Assembly: GCA_009711765.1 (NCBI GenBank)
Contig: VEND01000129.1
Span: 1 to 44,205 of the forward strand
Length of the DNA: 44,205 nucleotides
Origin: Bacillota bacterium
Lineage (GTDB): Bacteria > Bacillota > Clostridia > Tissierellales > MES13
Direction of reading: 5' to 3'
Shown: one piece after another, positions 26,900 to 37,312 of the stretch
Position numbering within the stretch: the stretch's first letter is position 1
Layout: each line of letters starts with the position of its first letter
Translations under genes and position numbers: made by a program
Notes under the pieces: generated by a model
What the model saw: only the letters and a program-made list of their open reading frames with translations
Told to the model about the DNA's origin: nothing
Databases searched by the model: none

Positions 26900-28004
26900 T
26901 TGTTAGAATTAGAATCATTTAAAAATAAAATATCTAAGTTTAGGGAGGATATTAAAGAAATAGGTGTCTCTCTTTGACATAGAAAAACTTAGAGAAAAAT
27001 CAGAGGAATATGATGAAAAGATGTCAGAACCTAACTTTTGGGATAATCCTAATAAAGCACAAGAAATAGTTAAAGAAGCAAACGATATAAAATTAAAAAT
27101 AAAGGCTTTTGAAAAATTAAAAGAAGACTTTGAAGAGTTAGAGGTATTAATAGAACTATCAGAAGAAGAAAATGATGATTCAGTAATAGATGAGATAGAT
27201 AAAAATACTAAGGATATAGAAAAAAGAATAGATAAGTTAAGAATTAGTACTCTTTTAGATGGGGATTATGATGAAAATAATGCCATACTTTCTATCAACT
27301 CAGGAGCAGGAGGCTTAGAAGCACAGGATTGGGCTGAAATGCTTCTAAGAATGTATAAAAGATGGTCTGAAAGAAAAGGATTTGGAGTTGATACATTAGA
27401 TATTCTTCCTGATACTGAAGGAGGAATAAAAAGTGTAACTTTAAGAATAAAGGGCATAAATGCCTATGGATATTTAAAGTGTGAAAAGGGAGTTCATAGA
27501 CTTGTAAGAATATCACCCTTTGATTCCTCGGGAAGAAGACATACATCCTTTGCATCTGTAGATGTAACCCCAGAGTTAGATGATGATATAGATATTAATA
27601 TAAATAATAGTGATATAAGGATAGATACCTATAGGGCAAGTGGTGCTGGAGGTCAGCATGTAAATACTACTGATTCAGCTATAAGAATTACCCATTTACC
27701 TACAGGAGTTGTAGTACAATGTCAAAATGAAAGATCTCAACATAATAATAAAGTTACTGCAATGAAAATGTTAAAAGCAAAGCTTGTAGAATTAAAAGAA
27801 AGGGAGCAAAAGGAAGAAATAGAAGATTTGCAAGGGGAATATAATCAAATATCCTGGGGCTCTCAAATACGTTCCTATGTTTTTCATCCATATAATATGA
27901 TAAAAGACCATAGAACAGATACTGAAGTAGGAAATACTTCAGCTGTGATGGATGGAGATATTGATATTTTTATAAATGAATATTTGAAAAAGCAAAAGAG
28001 CTAG
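26900..28004 (+). CDS. prfB: Peptide chain release factor 2, with programmed +1 frameshift
   Basis: The frame begins at TTG 26900 (GGAG 7 bases upstream) and runs 25 codons to a CTT TGA C site, with the TGA at 26975-26977. A +1 slip on CTT continues as DIEKLREK to the stop at 28004, giving about 367 residues, the normal RF2 length. A start at GTG 26964 would miss the real N-terminus. RF2 marks are SPFDSSGRRH (stop-codon-reading SPF) and GAGGQHVNTTDS (GGQ, peptide release). The frameshift lets RF2 regulate its own synthesis, since RF2 itself reads the internal TGA. An AGGTG lies 5 bases before the CTT. Confidence 0.95.
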
Positions 28005-28022
28005 GATTTTTTCCTAGCTCTT
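27996..28022 (+). terminator. Stem-loop overlapping the prfB stop
   Basis: An 11-bp stem (27996-28006 with 28012-28022) has a T-rich loop. The TAG stop at 28002-28004 is inside the left arm. Little T-run follows. Confidence 0.65.
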
Positions 28023-28173
28023 AAAATTTATATATTAAATAGTAATAAATATTTCCTTTAGATTTAGTTATTACAATTTCACAATATAAAAGGAAATTGA
28101 AGAAAATTGTAGAATTATATAAATGAGGAGAAATAATATGACATAATTTATTTACTAGGATGGGGGAGATAGT

Positions 28174-30240
28174 ATGGGGAAAAAAGATAAAAGCAAAAAA
28201 ATGAAAAATCAGAAAGTTTCTAAAGTTAAAAAAAGATTTAAAAAGAAAAAGGAAAAATTAAATTCAAAGCGTAAAATAAAAAATCAGTTAATTATTGCTA
28301 CGTTACTATTAGGAATAATTCCAATGTTAGCTGTTGGGATATTAAATTATTACTTTGAAAAGGGTAATATGGAGGAAATGCTTGAAGAATCTAATTTGAC
28401 AATAGCAAAGTCTATGGCAGGGGAAATTGATGTTTTTATTAATAGTTCCTTTAATGTGTTAGATACTTTGTCAGGGACTCATAACTTTTTAGATATGGAT
28501 GATTTTGAAAGTAGGAAAGTTTTAAGAACAACAATCGATAAGGTTAAACATATACAACAAATCTATGTATTTGATAAATATGGTAATGAAATTACTGCTA
28601 GTCAAAGCATGGGGAGTAATGATATAGATAGCAAGAAATGGTTTAATAATGCTTTAGAGGGAAAAAAACATATCTCAGATTCATATTTAGATAAAAAATC
28701 TAATCTTCCTGGAATAATTATTTCAACACCAGTAAAAAATTTCATGGGTGAAATAGAAGGAGTTATAGCTGCAAAAATAGGGTTAAATGAGTTAGTAACT
28801 TTGGCAAATGAACAAAATATAGGTAAGACTGGACTTGCTTATATAATAGATAAAACAGGAGTAATAATAGGACATAAAGAAGTTAAGAAAATGGTACTAG
28901 ATAGATATAATATAAATGAAAAGAATATTAAAGGAGCAAAGTTAGCTTTACAAGGGAAAACTGACTATTCTACATATAAAAATATTGATGGTAATTTGGT
29001 CATAGGAGCATATACTAAAGTTCCATCTACAGGTTGGGGAGTTGTAATTGAACAAGATAAAAGTGAAGTTACTAGTATGGCCTCAGAAGGATTAATAAGA
29101 AATCTTGGAATTATTAGTATTGCAATCATACTTATACTTATTTTCACATCTATTATAGCAAGAAGATTTTCTAAACCACTGGTAAATTTGGCCTTAGTTG
29201 TTAATAAAATTAAGGATGGAGATCTTACAAAAAGATCAAAAGTGGATACTAAAAATGAAATAGGAGAATTACAAAAGTCTTTCAATAAAATGGCTGAGTC
29301 TTTATATGGTGTTATTTCTAGTGCTAAGGGAGTAGTTACTAATGTGGAAGAGTCTTCTAAAGAATTAAGTAATAATGTTGATTTAACATTAAATGCTTCC
29401 CAGGAAATATCAAGTGTAGTAGAGCAAGTGGCATCGGGAACAGAAAATCAAATGGAAAGTGTTGAAACTACAACTAATGTTATACATAATATGTCAGATC
29501 AGGTTAAGGATGTAGAAAAAAGATCTAGTAATATATTACAAGCTGCAAATCAAGCATCTAATATCGCAAAGGATGGTTCTAAGGATATAGAAGAAACAAA
29601 GACAGTTATGAATAATATAGTAAGTAAAGTTAAAGAATCCTCAGACCAAATATCAGAGCTTACAAAATATACTGATGATATAGGTAAAATGATAACTTTT
29701 ATAGATGGAATATCAGAACAAACAAACTTACTTGCATTAAATGCAGCAATAGAAGCTGCTCGTGCTGGGGAATATGGAAAAGGATTTGCAGTTGTAGCAG
29801 AAGAGATAAGAAAATTAGCAGAACAGTCAGGAAATGCTTCTAAAGAAATAGTAAATATTATAGAAAAGATTCAAAAGGAAACAAAATTAGTTTCTAAATC
29901 AATGGATGATGGAATAAAGGAAGTTAATAAAGGTACTAAGGTTATAGATGAAACAACTAAATCCTTTGAAAACATACACAAAGAAACAGATGGAGTTAGT
30001 AAGATAATTGAAGAGTTTTCTAGTATAGTTAAAGAGCTTTCAAAGGGTATGGATGATATTGAAAAATCTATTACTAAAGTTAGTTCTATTTCACAAGAAA
30101 CAGGAGCAGGTACTCAACAGGTTCTTGCAAGTACAGAAGAGCAAGTTTCAGCTATACATGATATAAATAAATCAGCAGAAGAACTTAATGCTATGGCAGA
30201 GGAACTTAGAGATTTAGTTAAAGAATTTAAATTAGATTAG
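28174..30240 (+). CDS. Methyl-accepting chemotaxis protein with Cache-type sensor
   Basis: The protein is 688 residues, starting after GGGGGAG. A very basic N-terminus (~35 residues rich in Lys) precedes the first membrane segment ([18 protein letters not shown]). A ~245-residue outer domain with dCache features follows ([39 protein letters not shown]). The second membrane segment is near residues 308-330. Then come HAMP and a signalling coiled coil with the CheA/CheW tip [19 protein letters not shown]. It should sense a small outside ligand, often an amino acid or carboxylate. Nothing nearby fixes the ligand. Confidence 0.92.
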   Translation: MGKKDKSKKMKNQKVSKVKKRFKKKKEKLNSKRKIKNQLIIATLLLGIIPMLAVGILNYYFEKGNMEEMLEESNLTIAKSMAGEIDVFINSSFNVLDTLSGTHNFLDMDDFESRKVLRTTIDKVKHIQQIYVFDKYGNEITASQSMGSNDIDSKKWFNNALEGKKHISDSYLDKKSNLPGIIISTPVKNFMGEIEGVIAAKIGLNELVTLANEQNIGKTGLAYIIDKTGVIIGHKEVKKMVLDRYNINEKNIKGAKLALQGKTDYSTYKNIDGNLVIGAYTKVPSTGWGVVIEQDKSEVTSMASEGLIRNLGIISIAIILILIFTSIIARRFSKPLVNLALVVNKIKDGDLTKRSKVDTKNEIGELQKSFNKMAESLYGVISSAKGVVTNVEESSKELSNNVDLTLNASQEISSVVEQVASGTENQMESVETTTNVIHNMSDQVKDVEKRSSNILQAANQASNIAKDGSKDIEETKTVMNNIVSKVKESSDQISELTKYTDDIGKMITFIDGISEQTNLLALNAAIEAARAGEYGKGFAVVAEEIRKLAEQSGNASKEIVNIIEKIQKETKLVSKSMDDGIKEVNKGTKVIDETTKSFENIHKETDGVSKIIEEFSSIVKELSKGMDDIEKSITKVSSISQETGAGTQQVLASTEEQVSAIHDINKSAEELNAMAEELRDLVKEFKLD

Positions 30241-30241
30241 T

Positions 30242-30270
30242 AAAAGGGGGCTTAAAGCCCCTTTTATTTG
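30242..30270 (+). terminator. Terminator of the chemoreceptor gene
   Basis: A GC-rich stem (AAAAGGGG..CTT with AAGCCCCTTTT, one bulged G) lies right after the stop and ends in a T-rich tail. Confidence 0.8.
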
Positions 30271-30338
30271 TCTAAACTTGTATATAAGGATTAGTAGTTA
30301 TATAATGAAAAAAGAAATAATAATAAAGGAGCGTTTTT

Positions 30339-32492
30339 ATGGATATAGTTTCAAAACTTATTAAGGAGCTTAAATTAAAGAAATTTCAAGTTGAAAATAC
30401 TATAAAACTTATTGATGAAGGAAATACAATTCCCTTTATAGCAAGGTATAGAAAGGAAATGACTGGAGAGTTAAGTGATGTTTTACTAAGGGATTTTGAT
30501 GAAAGATTAACTTACTTAAGAAACTTAGAAAGTAGAAAAGAAGAAGTAATAAGGCTTATAGATGATCAGGATAAATTAACAGATGAACTAAATAAAAAGA
30601 TTGAAAAGGCAGAAACCTTACAAAGAGTAGAAGATCTTTATAGACCTTATAAAAAGAAAAGAAGAACAAGGGCTACAAAGGCAAAGGAAAAAGGGCTAGA
30701 GCCACTTGCTAAGATTATATTAGACCAAGAGATACTAAAAGGTGATCTTAAAAAAATAGCAACACCTTTTATTGATGAAGAAAAGGATGTTAAAACTATT
30801 GAAGATGCCTATAAGGGAGCTATGGATATAATAGCTGAAATAGTTTCAGATAATCCAGAGTTTAGAAAGAAAATAAGGGAGTTAACCTTTGAAAAGGGAA
30901 TTTTAGTAACTAGTGCTGTTGATGGGGATAAAGAATCTGTTTATGAGATGTATTATGATTATAAAGAACCTGTTAAAAAAATAGCTAATCATAGGGTATT
31001 AGCAATAAATAGAGCTGAAAAAGAAAAATATATTAGGGTTAAAATTGATATTCAAGAAGAAGAAATTTTAAGTATATTAAAAAAAGGTGTAATTAATAAT
31101 AAAAAAGCTATAACAAACGAATACTTAATAAGTAGTATAGAGGATTCATATAAAAGATTAATAGGTCCTTCTATAGAGAGGGATATAAGAAGTACTTTAA
31201 CTGAAATAGCAGAGGAAAAAGCGATAAATGTATTTTCTGAAAATCTAAAGCCTTTACTTATGCAACCACCTATTAATGGAAAAGTAGTAATGGGATTTGA
31301 CCCAGCCTATAGAACAGGATGTAAAATTGCTATTGTAGATGGGATAGGAAATTTACTAGATTATACTACTATTTATCCAACAGAGCCTCAAAATAAAGTT
31401 AAAGAAAGTAAAATCATATTAACTGAGCTTATAAAAAAACATAATATAGATATTATAGCCATAGGAAATGGTACAGCAAGTAGAGAGTCTGAGATGATTA
31501 TTGCAGATCTTTTAAAAGAAGTTGATAGAAAGGTTTATTATACTATAGTAAACGAGGCAGGAGCTTCAGTATATTCAGCATCTAAAATTGCTAATGAAGA
31601 GTATCCTGATATAAATGTATCTATAAGAGGAGCAATATCCATAGCTAGAAGATTACAAGACCCTTTAGCTGAACTTGTTAAAATTGATCCAAAACATGTC
31701 GGAGTAGGACAATATCAACATGATTTAAACCAAAAGAAATTAGATGAGTCTTTAAAGGCAGTGGTAGAAGATTGTGTTAATAGTGTAGGTGTAGATTTAA
31801 ATACAGCATCAACATCATTACTTAGATATATATCGGGAATATCAAAGAGTGTGGCTAAAAATATAGTAAAAAGAAGGGAAGAAGTAGGTAAGTTTAAAAA
31901 TAGAAAAGAGCTTTTAGATGTAAAAAGATTAGGAGAACAAACCTATATTCAATGTGCAGGTTTTTTAAGAATATCAGGTGGAGATAATCCTTTAGATAAT
32001 ACAAGTGTTCACCCTGAATCCTATTCGGTTACAATGAATTTAATAGATAAATTAAATTTAAGTAAAGAGGATATAAATGAAGGTAAATTTAAAATGATAG
32101 ATTTATTATTAAAGGATAAGAGTATGGATGAATTAGCCGATGAATTAGAAGTAGGTCTTCCAACATTAAGAGATATTATAAATGAACTTAAAAAGCCTGG
32201 AAGGGACCCTAGAGAAGAAATGCCAAAGCCTGTATTTAGAACAGATGTACTTAAAATGGAAGATTTAAAACCAGATATGATATTAACAGGAACTGTTAGA
32301 AATGTTGTTGATTTTGGTGCTTTTGTTGATATAGGTGTTAAGCAAGATGGATTAGTTCATATATCTCAGTTAAGTAATAGATTTGTTAAAAATCCAATGG
32401 AAGTAGTATCGGTAGGGGATATAGTAAAGGTTAGAATTATAGACCTTGATATAGATAAAGGAAGAATTTCTCTAACAATGAAGGATGTTTAA
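30339..32492 (+). CDS. tex: Tex-family RNA-binding transcription accessory protein
   Basis: The protein is 717 residues, the usual Tex length. The start follows AAAGGAG. Features in order are an N-terminal helical domain with PFIARYRKEMTGELSD and LYRPYKKKRRTRATKAKEKG; a YqgF/RuvC-like domain from about residue 325 (VVMGFDPAYRTGCKIAIVDG); helix-hairpin-helix motifs (RREEVGKFKNRKELLDVKRL); and a C-terminal S1 domain (GTVRNVVDFGAFVDIGVKQD, LVHISQLS). Tex binds nucleic acid and supports transcription and, in several pathogens, toxin expression. Confidence 0.95.
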   Translation: MDIVSKLIKELKLKKFQVENTIKLIDEGNTIPFIARYRKEMTGELSDVLLRDFDERLTYLRNLESRKEEVIRLIDDQDKLTDELNKKIEKAETLQRVEDLYRPYKKKRRTRATKAKEKGLEPLAKIILDQEILKGDLKKIATPFIDEEKDVKTIEDAYKGAMDIIAEIVSDNPEFRKKIRELTFEKGILVTSAVDGDKESVYEMYYDYKEPVKKIANHRVLAINRAEKEKYIRVKIDIQEEEILSILKKGVINNKKAITNEYLISSIEDSYKRLIGPSIERDIRSTLTEIAEEKAINVFSENLKPLLMQPPINGKVVMGFDPAYRTGCKIAIVDGIGNLLDYTTIYPTEPQNKVKESKIILTELIKKHNIDIIAIGNGTASRESEMIIADLLKEVDRKVYYTIVNEAGASVYSASKIANEEYPDINVSIRGAISIARRLQDPLAELVKIDPKHVGVGQYQHDLNQKKLDESLKAVVEDCVNSVGVDLNTASTSLLRYISGISKSVAKNIVKRREEVGKFKNRKELLDVKRLGEQTYIQCAGFLRISGGDNPLDNTSVHPESYSVTMNLIDKLNLSKEDINEGKFKMIDLLLKDKSMDELADELEVGLPTLRDIINELKKPGRDPREEMPKPVFRTDVLKMEDLKPDMILTGTVRNVVDFGAFVDIGVKQDGLVHISQLSNRFVKNPMEVVSVGDIVKVRIIDLDIDKGRISLTMKDV

Positions 32493-32518
32493 AAAGAACA
32501 CGGGAGACCGTGTTCTTT
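32493..32518 (+). terminator. Terminator of tex
   Basis: An 11-bp perfect stem (32493-32503 with 32508-32518) with a GAGA loop starts directly after the stop codon; a TTTT run follows three bases later. Confidence 0.85.
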
Positions 32519-32598
32519 ACTTTTCTGTAAAAAACTCTAGGACTAAAGTAACATCTTAATTAATTTTATGAAAAAATTACCATATTAAAGGGAAAAGT

Positions 32599-34911
32599 AT
32601 GTCTTTTATAGAAATCTATATCAACAAGGTTTTGGGGGCGGTTTCTGTGGATAGACATATTATTAAAAAAGAAGATAATGGTTTAGAGTACATACCTGGG
32701 GCATTTTGTGGCTTAATAGGTTCATCTGTAAATAATATTAAGGATAATCAACTAAAGGAACTTATTGTAAGTGTAATAAATGATAATGGTTGTTTAATAA
32801 GTATATATAATAATCAGAAACAGTTTGAAACCAATAAATATAAACTTATCAGTTGGGGACTTGATTTTGATAAACTAATAAAACAGGGTAGAATAATATT
32901 TATATCTGCAAAGGATGATTATTTAGAAAATAATGATTTTCAACCTGATGAAATTATAAATGTATATAAAAAACTTTTAAATAGTCTACATAAAAGAGGA
33001 ATTAAAAAAATAGTTATAGAAGGCACTAGGGATGAATTTTATAACAGTAGAATAGATATGGATGATTTATATAATTTCCATGAAGAAGTAGAAAAATTAG
33101 CAAAAGAAAAAAGTGTTATGATACTTACTAAATATATTCTTGATAGTTTTACTGAAAAGGGTTTTTATAGGTTATTATCTTTACATGATATGTTTTTAAT
33201 TGATGATGGAGAAAAAAGACATGTATTTAAGTGGAATGACTTTGGTAAGTTAAAAATTTTATTTAAATATGTAAGGGAACTTTTTATTGATAAAAGAGAG
33301 CTTTATGAAGAAAATAAAAAGCTTGAGCTGTTAAATGAACTTATTATGGAGATATCTTATAAACAAAGTAGTGATGAGCTATTAAATTCTGCATTAAAGA
33401 AAGTTTCTGAAATAGTAAATGTGGATTTTGGATATATAATGACCTTTGATAATGAATTTAATCAAAAGGTTATAGCTAAGCATAATATACCAACGGGTTT
33501 TTATGATGATTTATTTAATTTAGATATGAAGCTAAAAGATATGTTTTATTATTTAAATAAAGGTATAAGTTTAAATATGTCTAAGGATATTAAAAATGAA
33601 TGTATCAAGGATTTATTTAATAAATATTATATAAAATCATCAATACAGATACCTATAAATGATAATAATGGGAAAATTACAGGAGTTATACTATTATTTA
33701 CAACCAAAAAGAGAAGTTTGTTTTATAGACATAAACCTTTTTTAGAAGCTGTTAGAAATTCAATATTAGTATTATTAGAAAAGCAAAAGAGAAATCAAGA
33801 GTATCAAAATAATTTAATAAAGGCAGAAAAATTAAAGGCTTTAGGAGAACTTTCTGGTGGTATTGCCCATGATTTTAATAATGTACTTACTTCAATTTTA
33901 GGGTATTCACAAATGGCTTTATTAAAGGTTAATGATGAAAATATTAAAAAGTATCTAAGTGTTATATATAACTCTTCCTTAGATGGAAAGGCTATAGTAG
34001 ATAAAATTCAAAATTTCACAAAAAAAAGAAATAAAAACAAAAAAAGTGTATTTAGTGTAAATAATATAGTAGCCACAAGCCTTGAGATGGCAAGACCTAG
34101 ATGGGAGAATGATTATAAGATTAAGAATATAGATATAGAAACTAAGGTGTTATTAAAATCAAATAGCAAAATACTTTGTAATCAACATGAACTTAGAGAA
34201 GTATTATTAAATATTATATTAAATGCAATGGATGCTATGGAATCTGGTGGAAAGTTAATTTTAAGGACCTATGATAAAGAAGATGAGGCTTATATAGAAA
34301 TTGAGGATAATGGTAGTGGTATGCCTGAAGATATAAAGAAGAAAATATTTGAACCATTTTTTAGTACTAAAGAAGCAAGGGGTACTGGTCTAGGATTAAG
34401 TATTTCAAAAAATATAATAAAAGAACATAAAGGTGAAATATATGTAGAAAGCAAATTAGGAAAAGGAACCAAGTTTACTATTAAATTACAAAGATATATA
34501 AACTTAGAAAAAGACAATGAATTTGAGAAAGAGGATATTATATCTTCCTTTGAAAATATAAAAGCTTTAGTAATTGATGATAAGAAAAAGGTAGCAGATT
34601 CTATAGCTTTAATGCTTAGAGAATTAAAAGTTAATAGTGATGTTGAATTAGATAGTATGAAAGCTATGGGTAAAATAAAAAATAGTAGTTATGATATAGT
34701 TATTTGTGATTTAGCAATGCCTAAAATAAATGGATTAGAATTAGCGAAAAAAATCAAGGAAAATAATAAGGATATAAAAATAATATTAATGACAGGTTGG
34801 CCTGGGGATATAGAGAAAGATAATTTAACTATAGTAGATTACTTACTTGAAAAACCATGTACACTTAATGAGGTTTCTAAAGCTTTAGAAAAAACAGTTA
34901 AAAATGTTTGA
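32599..34911 (+). CDS. Hybrid sensor histidine kinase/response regulator
   Basis: The protein is 770 residues. It has an N-terminal ~220-residue domain resembling MEDS/DICT-type sensor modules. A GAF-like domain (about 235-390) follows. The kinase core has an H-box GELSGGIAHDFNNVLTSILG with His near 423, an N-box LLNAMDAM, and ATP motifs EIEDNGSGMPEDI and ARGTGLGLSISK. A C-terminal receiver has VIDD, phospho-acceptor Asp in VICDLAMPKINGLEL near 702, MTGWPGD and KP. No membrane segment is seen, so it senses in the cytoplasm. No output regulator is adjacent. The ATG follows AAAGGGA. Confidence 0.88.
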   Translation: MSFIEIYINKVLGAVSVDRHIIKKEDNGLEYIPGAFCGLIGSSVNNIKDNQLKELIVSVINDNGCLISIYNNQKQFETNKYKLISWGLDFDKLIKQGRIIFISAKDDYLENNDFQPDEIINVYKKLLNSLHKRGIKKIVIEGTRDEFYNSRIDMDDLYNFHEEVEKLAKEKSVMILTKYILDSFTEKGFYRLLSLHDMFLIDDGEKRHVFKWNDFGKLKILFKYVRELFIDKRELYEENKKLELLNELIMEISYKQSSDELLNSALKKVSEIVNVDFGYIMTFDNEFNQKVIAKHNIPTGFYDDLFNLDMKLKDMFYYLNKGISLNMSKDIKNECIKDLFNKYYIKSSIQIPINDNNGKITGVILLFTTKKRSLFYRHKPFLEAVRNSILVLLEKQKRNQEYQNNLIKAEKLKALGELSGGIAHDFNNVLTSILGYSQMALLKVNDENIKKYLSVIYNSSLDGKAIVDKIQNFTKKRNKNKKSVFSVNNIVATSLEMARPRWENDYKIKNIDIETKVLLKSNSKILCNQHELREVLLNIILNAMDAMESGGKLILRTYDKEDEAYIEIEDNGSGMPEDIKKKIFEPFFSTKEARGTGLGLSISKNIIKEHKGEIYVESKLGKGTKFTIKLQRYINLEKDNEFEKEDIISSFENIKALVIDDKKKVADSIALMLRELKVNSDVELDSMKAMGKIKNSSYDIVICDLAMPKINGLELAKKIKENNKDIKIILMTGWPGDIEKDNLTIVDYLLEKPCTLNEVSKALEKTVKNV

Positions 34912-34981
34912 TTAATTTAAATTTACTTTATATAATATTATTTAGATGGTCGAAATAAAATTAGAGGAGGTACAATACATA

Positions 34982-36142
34982 ATGAAATTAATAAAGAACG
35001 GAAAAATTTTTACCATGGCAGGAGAGGTTATTGAAAAAGGGAGTATATTAATAGAAGATGGAAAAATAAAGGAGATAGGTAAGGATATAGTGGCTCCTTT
35101 AGATGTTGAGATAATAGATGCTGAAGGTAAACTTGTTATGCCAGGATTTATTGATGCCCATTGCCATTTAGGATTATTTGAAGATGGAATCGGATTTGAA
35201 GGTGATGATGTAAATGAAATGGTTGATCCTGTAACCCCTCAGGTTAGGGCTATAGATGGCATTAATCCATTTGATAGAACCTTTAAGGAAGCATATGAAG
35301 GTGGAGTGACTTTAGCAGCCACAGGACCTGGAAGTGCCAATGTTATAGGGGGACAATTTGCAGCTATAAAAACCTATGGAAAAAGAATTGATGATATGAT
35401 AGTTAAAGAACCTTTAGCTATGAAAATAGCATTTGGAGAAAATCCAAAGAGGGTATATCATGAACAGAAAAAATCACCTATGACTAGAATGGCAACTGCT
35501 GCTGTTTTAAGGGAAAATCTTTATAAAGCTAAGGATTATGTTAAAAAACAAGAATCAGATGATAAATCAAAGAAGCCAGAATTTGATTTAAAAATGGAAG
35601 CTTTAGCAAAGGTTATAAGAAGAGAAATTCCATTAAAAGCCCATGCCCATAGAGCTGATGATATACTTACTGCTATTAGAATAGCTAAGGAATTTGAGGT
35701 TGATATAACACTAGATCATTGTACAGAGGGACATTTAATAAAGAATTATTTAAAAGAAGAAGGAAAAAGTGTTATAGTTGGACCAAGTTTAAGTCATAGA
35801 TCAAAATTTGAACTTAAAAACTTAACATTTGAAACACCGGGAGTATTAAATAAAGAGGGTGTAAAGGTTGCTATAATGACTGATTCACCTGTTATACCCC
35901 TACAATATTTATCATTATGTGCAGGATTAGCTGTAAAAGCAGGGATGGATAAAATGGATGCTTTAAAGGCTATAACTATAAATGCTGCTGAGATTTTAGG
36001 TATTAGTGAAAGGGTAGGAAGTATAGAAGTTGGTAAGGATGCTGATATTGTTATATTTGATGGAAATCCTTTATCTAATGTAGACCATAAAACATATGCT
36101 ACAATTATTGATGGTAATATAGTTTATAAAAGAGAAAAGTAA
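34982..36142 (+). CDS. Amidohydrolase-family metal-dependent hydrolase
   Basis: The protein is 386 residues. The ATG at 34982 follows AGAGGAGG by 11 bases; an in-frame ATG at 34946 has no site. It has the composite amidohydrolase layout: an N-terminal beta-sandwich (GKIFTMAGEVIEKGSILIEDGKI), then PGFIDAHCHLG with the HxH metal ligands. Further His are in LKAHAHRADD and LDHCTEGH, and there is an Asp in MTDSP. The C-terminus ends GKDADIVIFDGNPLS. This subgroup resembles imidazolonepropionase-like or dipeptidase-like enzymes; the substrate is not known. Confidence 0.85.
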   Translation: MKLIKNGKIFTMAGEVIEKGSILIEDGKIKEIGKDIVAPLDVEIIDAEGKLVMPGFIDAHCHLGLFEDGIGFEGDDVNEMVDPVTPQVRAIDGINPFDRTFKEAYEGGVTLAATGPGSANVIGGQFAAIKTYGKRIDDMIVKEPLAMKIAFGENPKRVYHEQKKSPMTRMATAAVLRENLYKAKDYVKKQESDDKSKKPEFDLKMEALAKVIRREIPLKAHAHRADDILTAIRIAKEFEVDITLDHCTEGHLIKNYLKEEGKSVIVGPSLSHRSKFELKNLTFETPGVLNKEGVKVAIMTDSPVIPLQYLSLCAGLAVKAGMDKMDALKAITINAAEILGISERVGSIEVGKDADIVIFDGNPLSNVDHKTYATIIDGNIVYKREK

Positions 36143-36145
36143 ATA

Positions 36146-36174
36146 TTGACAATTTTACTATTTAATTTTATAAT
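36146..36174 (+). promoter_or_regulatory. Consensus housekeeping promoter for the FMN riboswitch-ribU unit
   Basis: TTGACA (36146-36151) and TATAAT (36169-36174) are exact consensus elements with the ideal 17-base spacer, ending 24 bases before the riboswitch. Confidence 0.85.
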
Positions 36175-36197
36175 TATAGTAGATAATAAAATAAAAA

Positions 36198-36309
36198 GAT
36201 CTTCAGGGCAGGGTGAAATTCCCGACCGGCGGTAAAGTCCGCGAACCTTAAATGGTTGACTTGGTGAGATTCCAAGACCGACAGTAAAGTCTGGATGGAA
36301 GAGGATAGC
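36198..36309 (+). ncRNA. FMN riboswitch (RFN element)
   Basis: The conserved RFN segments are present in order: TCTTCAGGGCAGGGTGAAAT, CCCGACCGGCGGT, GTCCGCGA, GATTCCAAGACCGACAGT and AGTCTGGATGGAAGAGGAT. Its outer stem pairs ATCTTC with GAAGAGGAT. It binds flavin mononucleotide. A terminator follows at once, so FMN should stop transcription of ribU. Confidence 0.97.
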
Positions 36310-36328
36310 TGTTTAATATGTGTATATT

Positions 36329-36358
36329 AACCCCTGAAGGATACCTTCAGGGGTTTTA
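36329..36358 (+). terminator. Riboswitch-controlled terminator
   Basis: A 12-bp stem (36329-36340 with 36344-36355) with an ATA loop is followed by T. Its left arm (CCCCTGAAGGAT) can also pair with the start of the riboswitch (ATCTTCAGGG), giving an antiterminator when FMN is absent. Confidence 0.9.
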
Positions 36359-36395
36359 AAATGTTCAGCTTTCCTAAAAAAAGGGAGGAAATAAT

Positions 36396-36998
36396 ATGAT
36401 AACAGTAAAAGAAAGATTAGATACTAAAACTATGATAAAGATATCAGTTTTATCAGTAATAGCTTTTTTAATAATGCTTTTAGAAATACCGATGTGGTTT
36501 ACACCTGTATTTTTAAAAGTGGACTTAAGTGATATAGCTCCATTAATAGGTGCATTTGCATTAGGACCATTTGCAGGAGTAGTTATTGAATTTATTAAAA
36601 ACATATTACACATAGCGCTTAGGGGTACAACAACTATGGGAATTGGAGAGCTTGCAAATTTCTTTGTAGGAAGTGTTTTTGTATATACTGCAGGTGTTAT
36701 ATATCATAAAAATAAATCCTTTAAAAATGCAATTATAGGTATGGCTTTAGGAACTATATTTATGACTGTTTTAGCTTCAATAGTTAACTATATATTCTTA
36801 ATTCCATTTTATGCTAAGTTATATGGTTTTCCTATTAATGCATTTATAGAGATGGGCTCTAAAGTAAATAAATTTGTTGTAGATTATAAGTCTTTTATAC
36901 TTTGTGCTATACTACCTTTTAATTTAATAAAGGGTATTATGATATCTTTAGTAACATTACCATTATACAAAAAAATATCATGGCTACTTCATAAATAA
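36396..36998 (+). CDS. ribU: Riboflavin ECF transporter substrate-binding subunit RibU
   Basis: The protein is 200 residues with about six membrane segments, the size of ECF S-components. It starts after GGGAGG. The segment VFLKVDLSDIAPLIGAFALG, followed by GPFAGVVIEFIKNILH, is typical of RibU. The FMN riboswitch in front confirms a flavin role. It should work with the general ECF energising module (EcfA, EcfA', EcfT), which is encoded elsewhere. Confidence 0.95.
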   Translation: MITVKERLDTKTMIKISVLSVIAFLIMLLEIPMWFTPVFLKVDLSDIAPLIGAFALGPFAGVVIEFIKNILHIALRGTTTMGIGELANFFVGSVFVYTAGVIYHKNKSFKNAIIGMALGTIFMTVLASIVNYIFLIPFYAKLYGFPINAFIEMGSKVNKFVVDYKSFILCAILPFNLIKGIMISLVTLPLYKKISWLLHK

Positions 36999-37056
36999 GA
37001 AAAGAGACCGTTTATGAACTAACCATGTCAAGTAGACAGATAATTAAACTTAAATG

Positions 37057-37297
37057 TTATGCACATATGGATGCATGGTTTCGATATTCTAGAGGAGCCA
37101 TGCATCTTAACTTTTTTTGAAATCTTTCTTTGTTGTAAAACTCAATGTATTCAACTATTTTTTCTATTAGTTCTTCAAGTGACTGGAACTTATTTCCATA
37201 AAACATTTCAGACTTTAGCGTACCAAAGAAACCTTCCATAGGACCATTATCAATACATTTATCAACATTGACGTACAGTGCTCTTTGCAGCTCTAAG
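37057..37297 (-). pseudogene. IS3-family transposase, C-terminal fragment
   Basis: The minus-strand frame reads ELQRALYVNVDKCIDNG, then PMEGFFGTLKSEMFYGNKF and YIEFYNKERFQKKLRCMAP, ending LEYRNHA. This is the last third of an IS150-type OrfB, including the conserved catalytic Glu region (E in MEGFFGTLK). The upstream part, with the two catalytic Asp, is missing and is replaced by IS1182-like sequence at about 37310. Confidence 0.8.
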
Positions 37298-37312
37298 AAG
37301 TTTTGCGATACT

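Noticed and set aside
26633-26918. Minus-strand frames over the end of secA
   Set aside because: They lie opposite the conserved SecA C-terminus and have no ribosome site; the codon pattern follows the secA strand.
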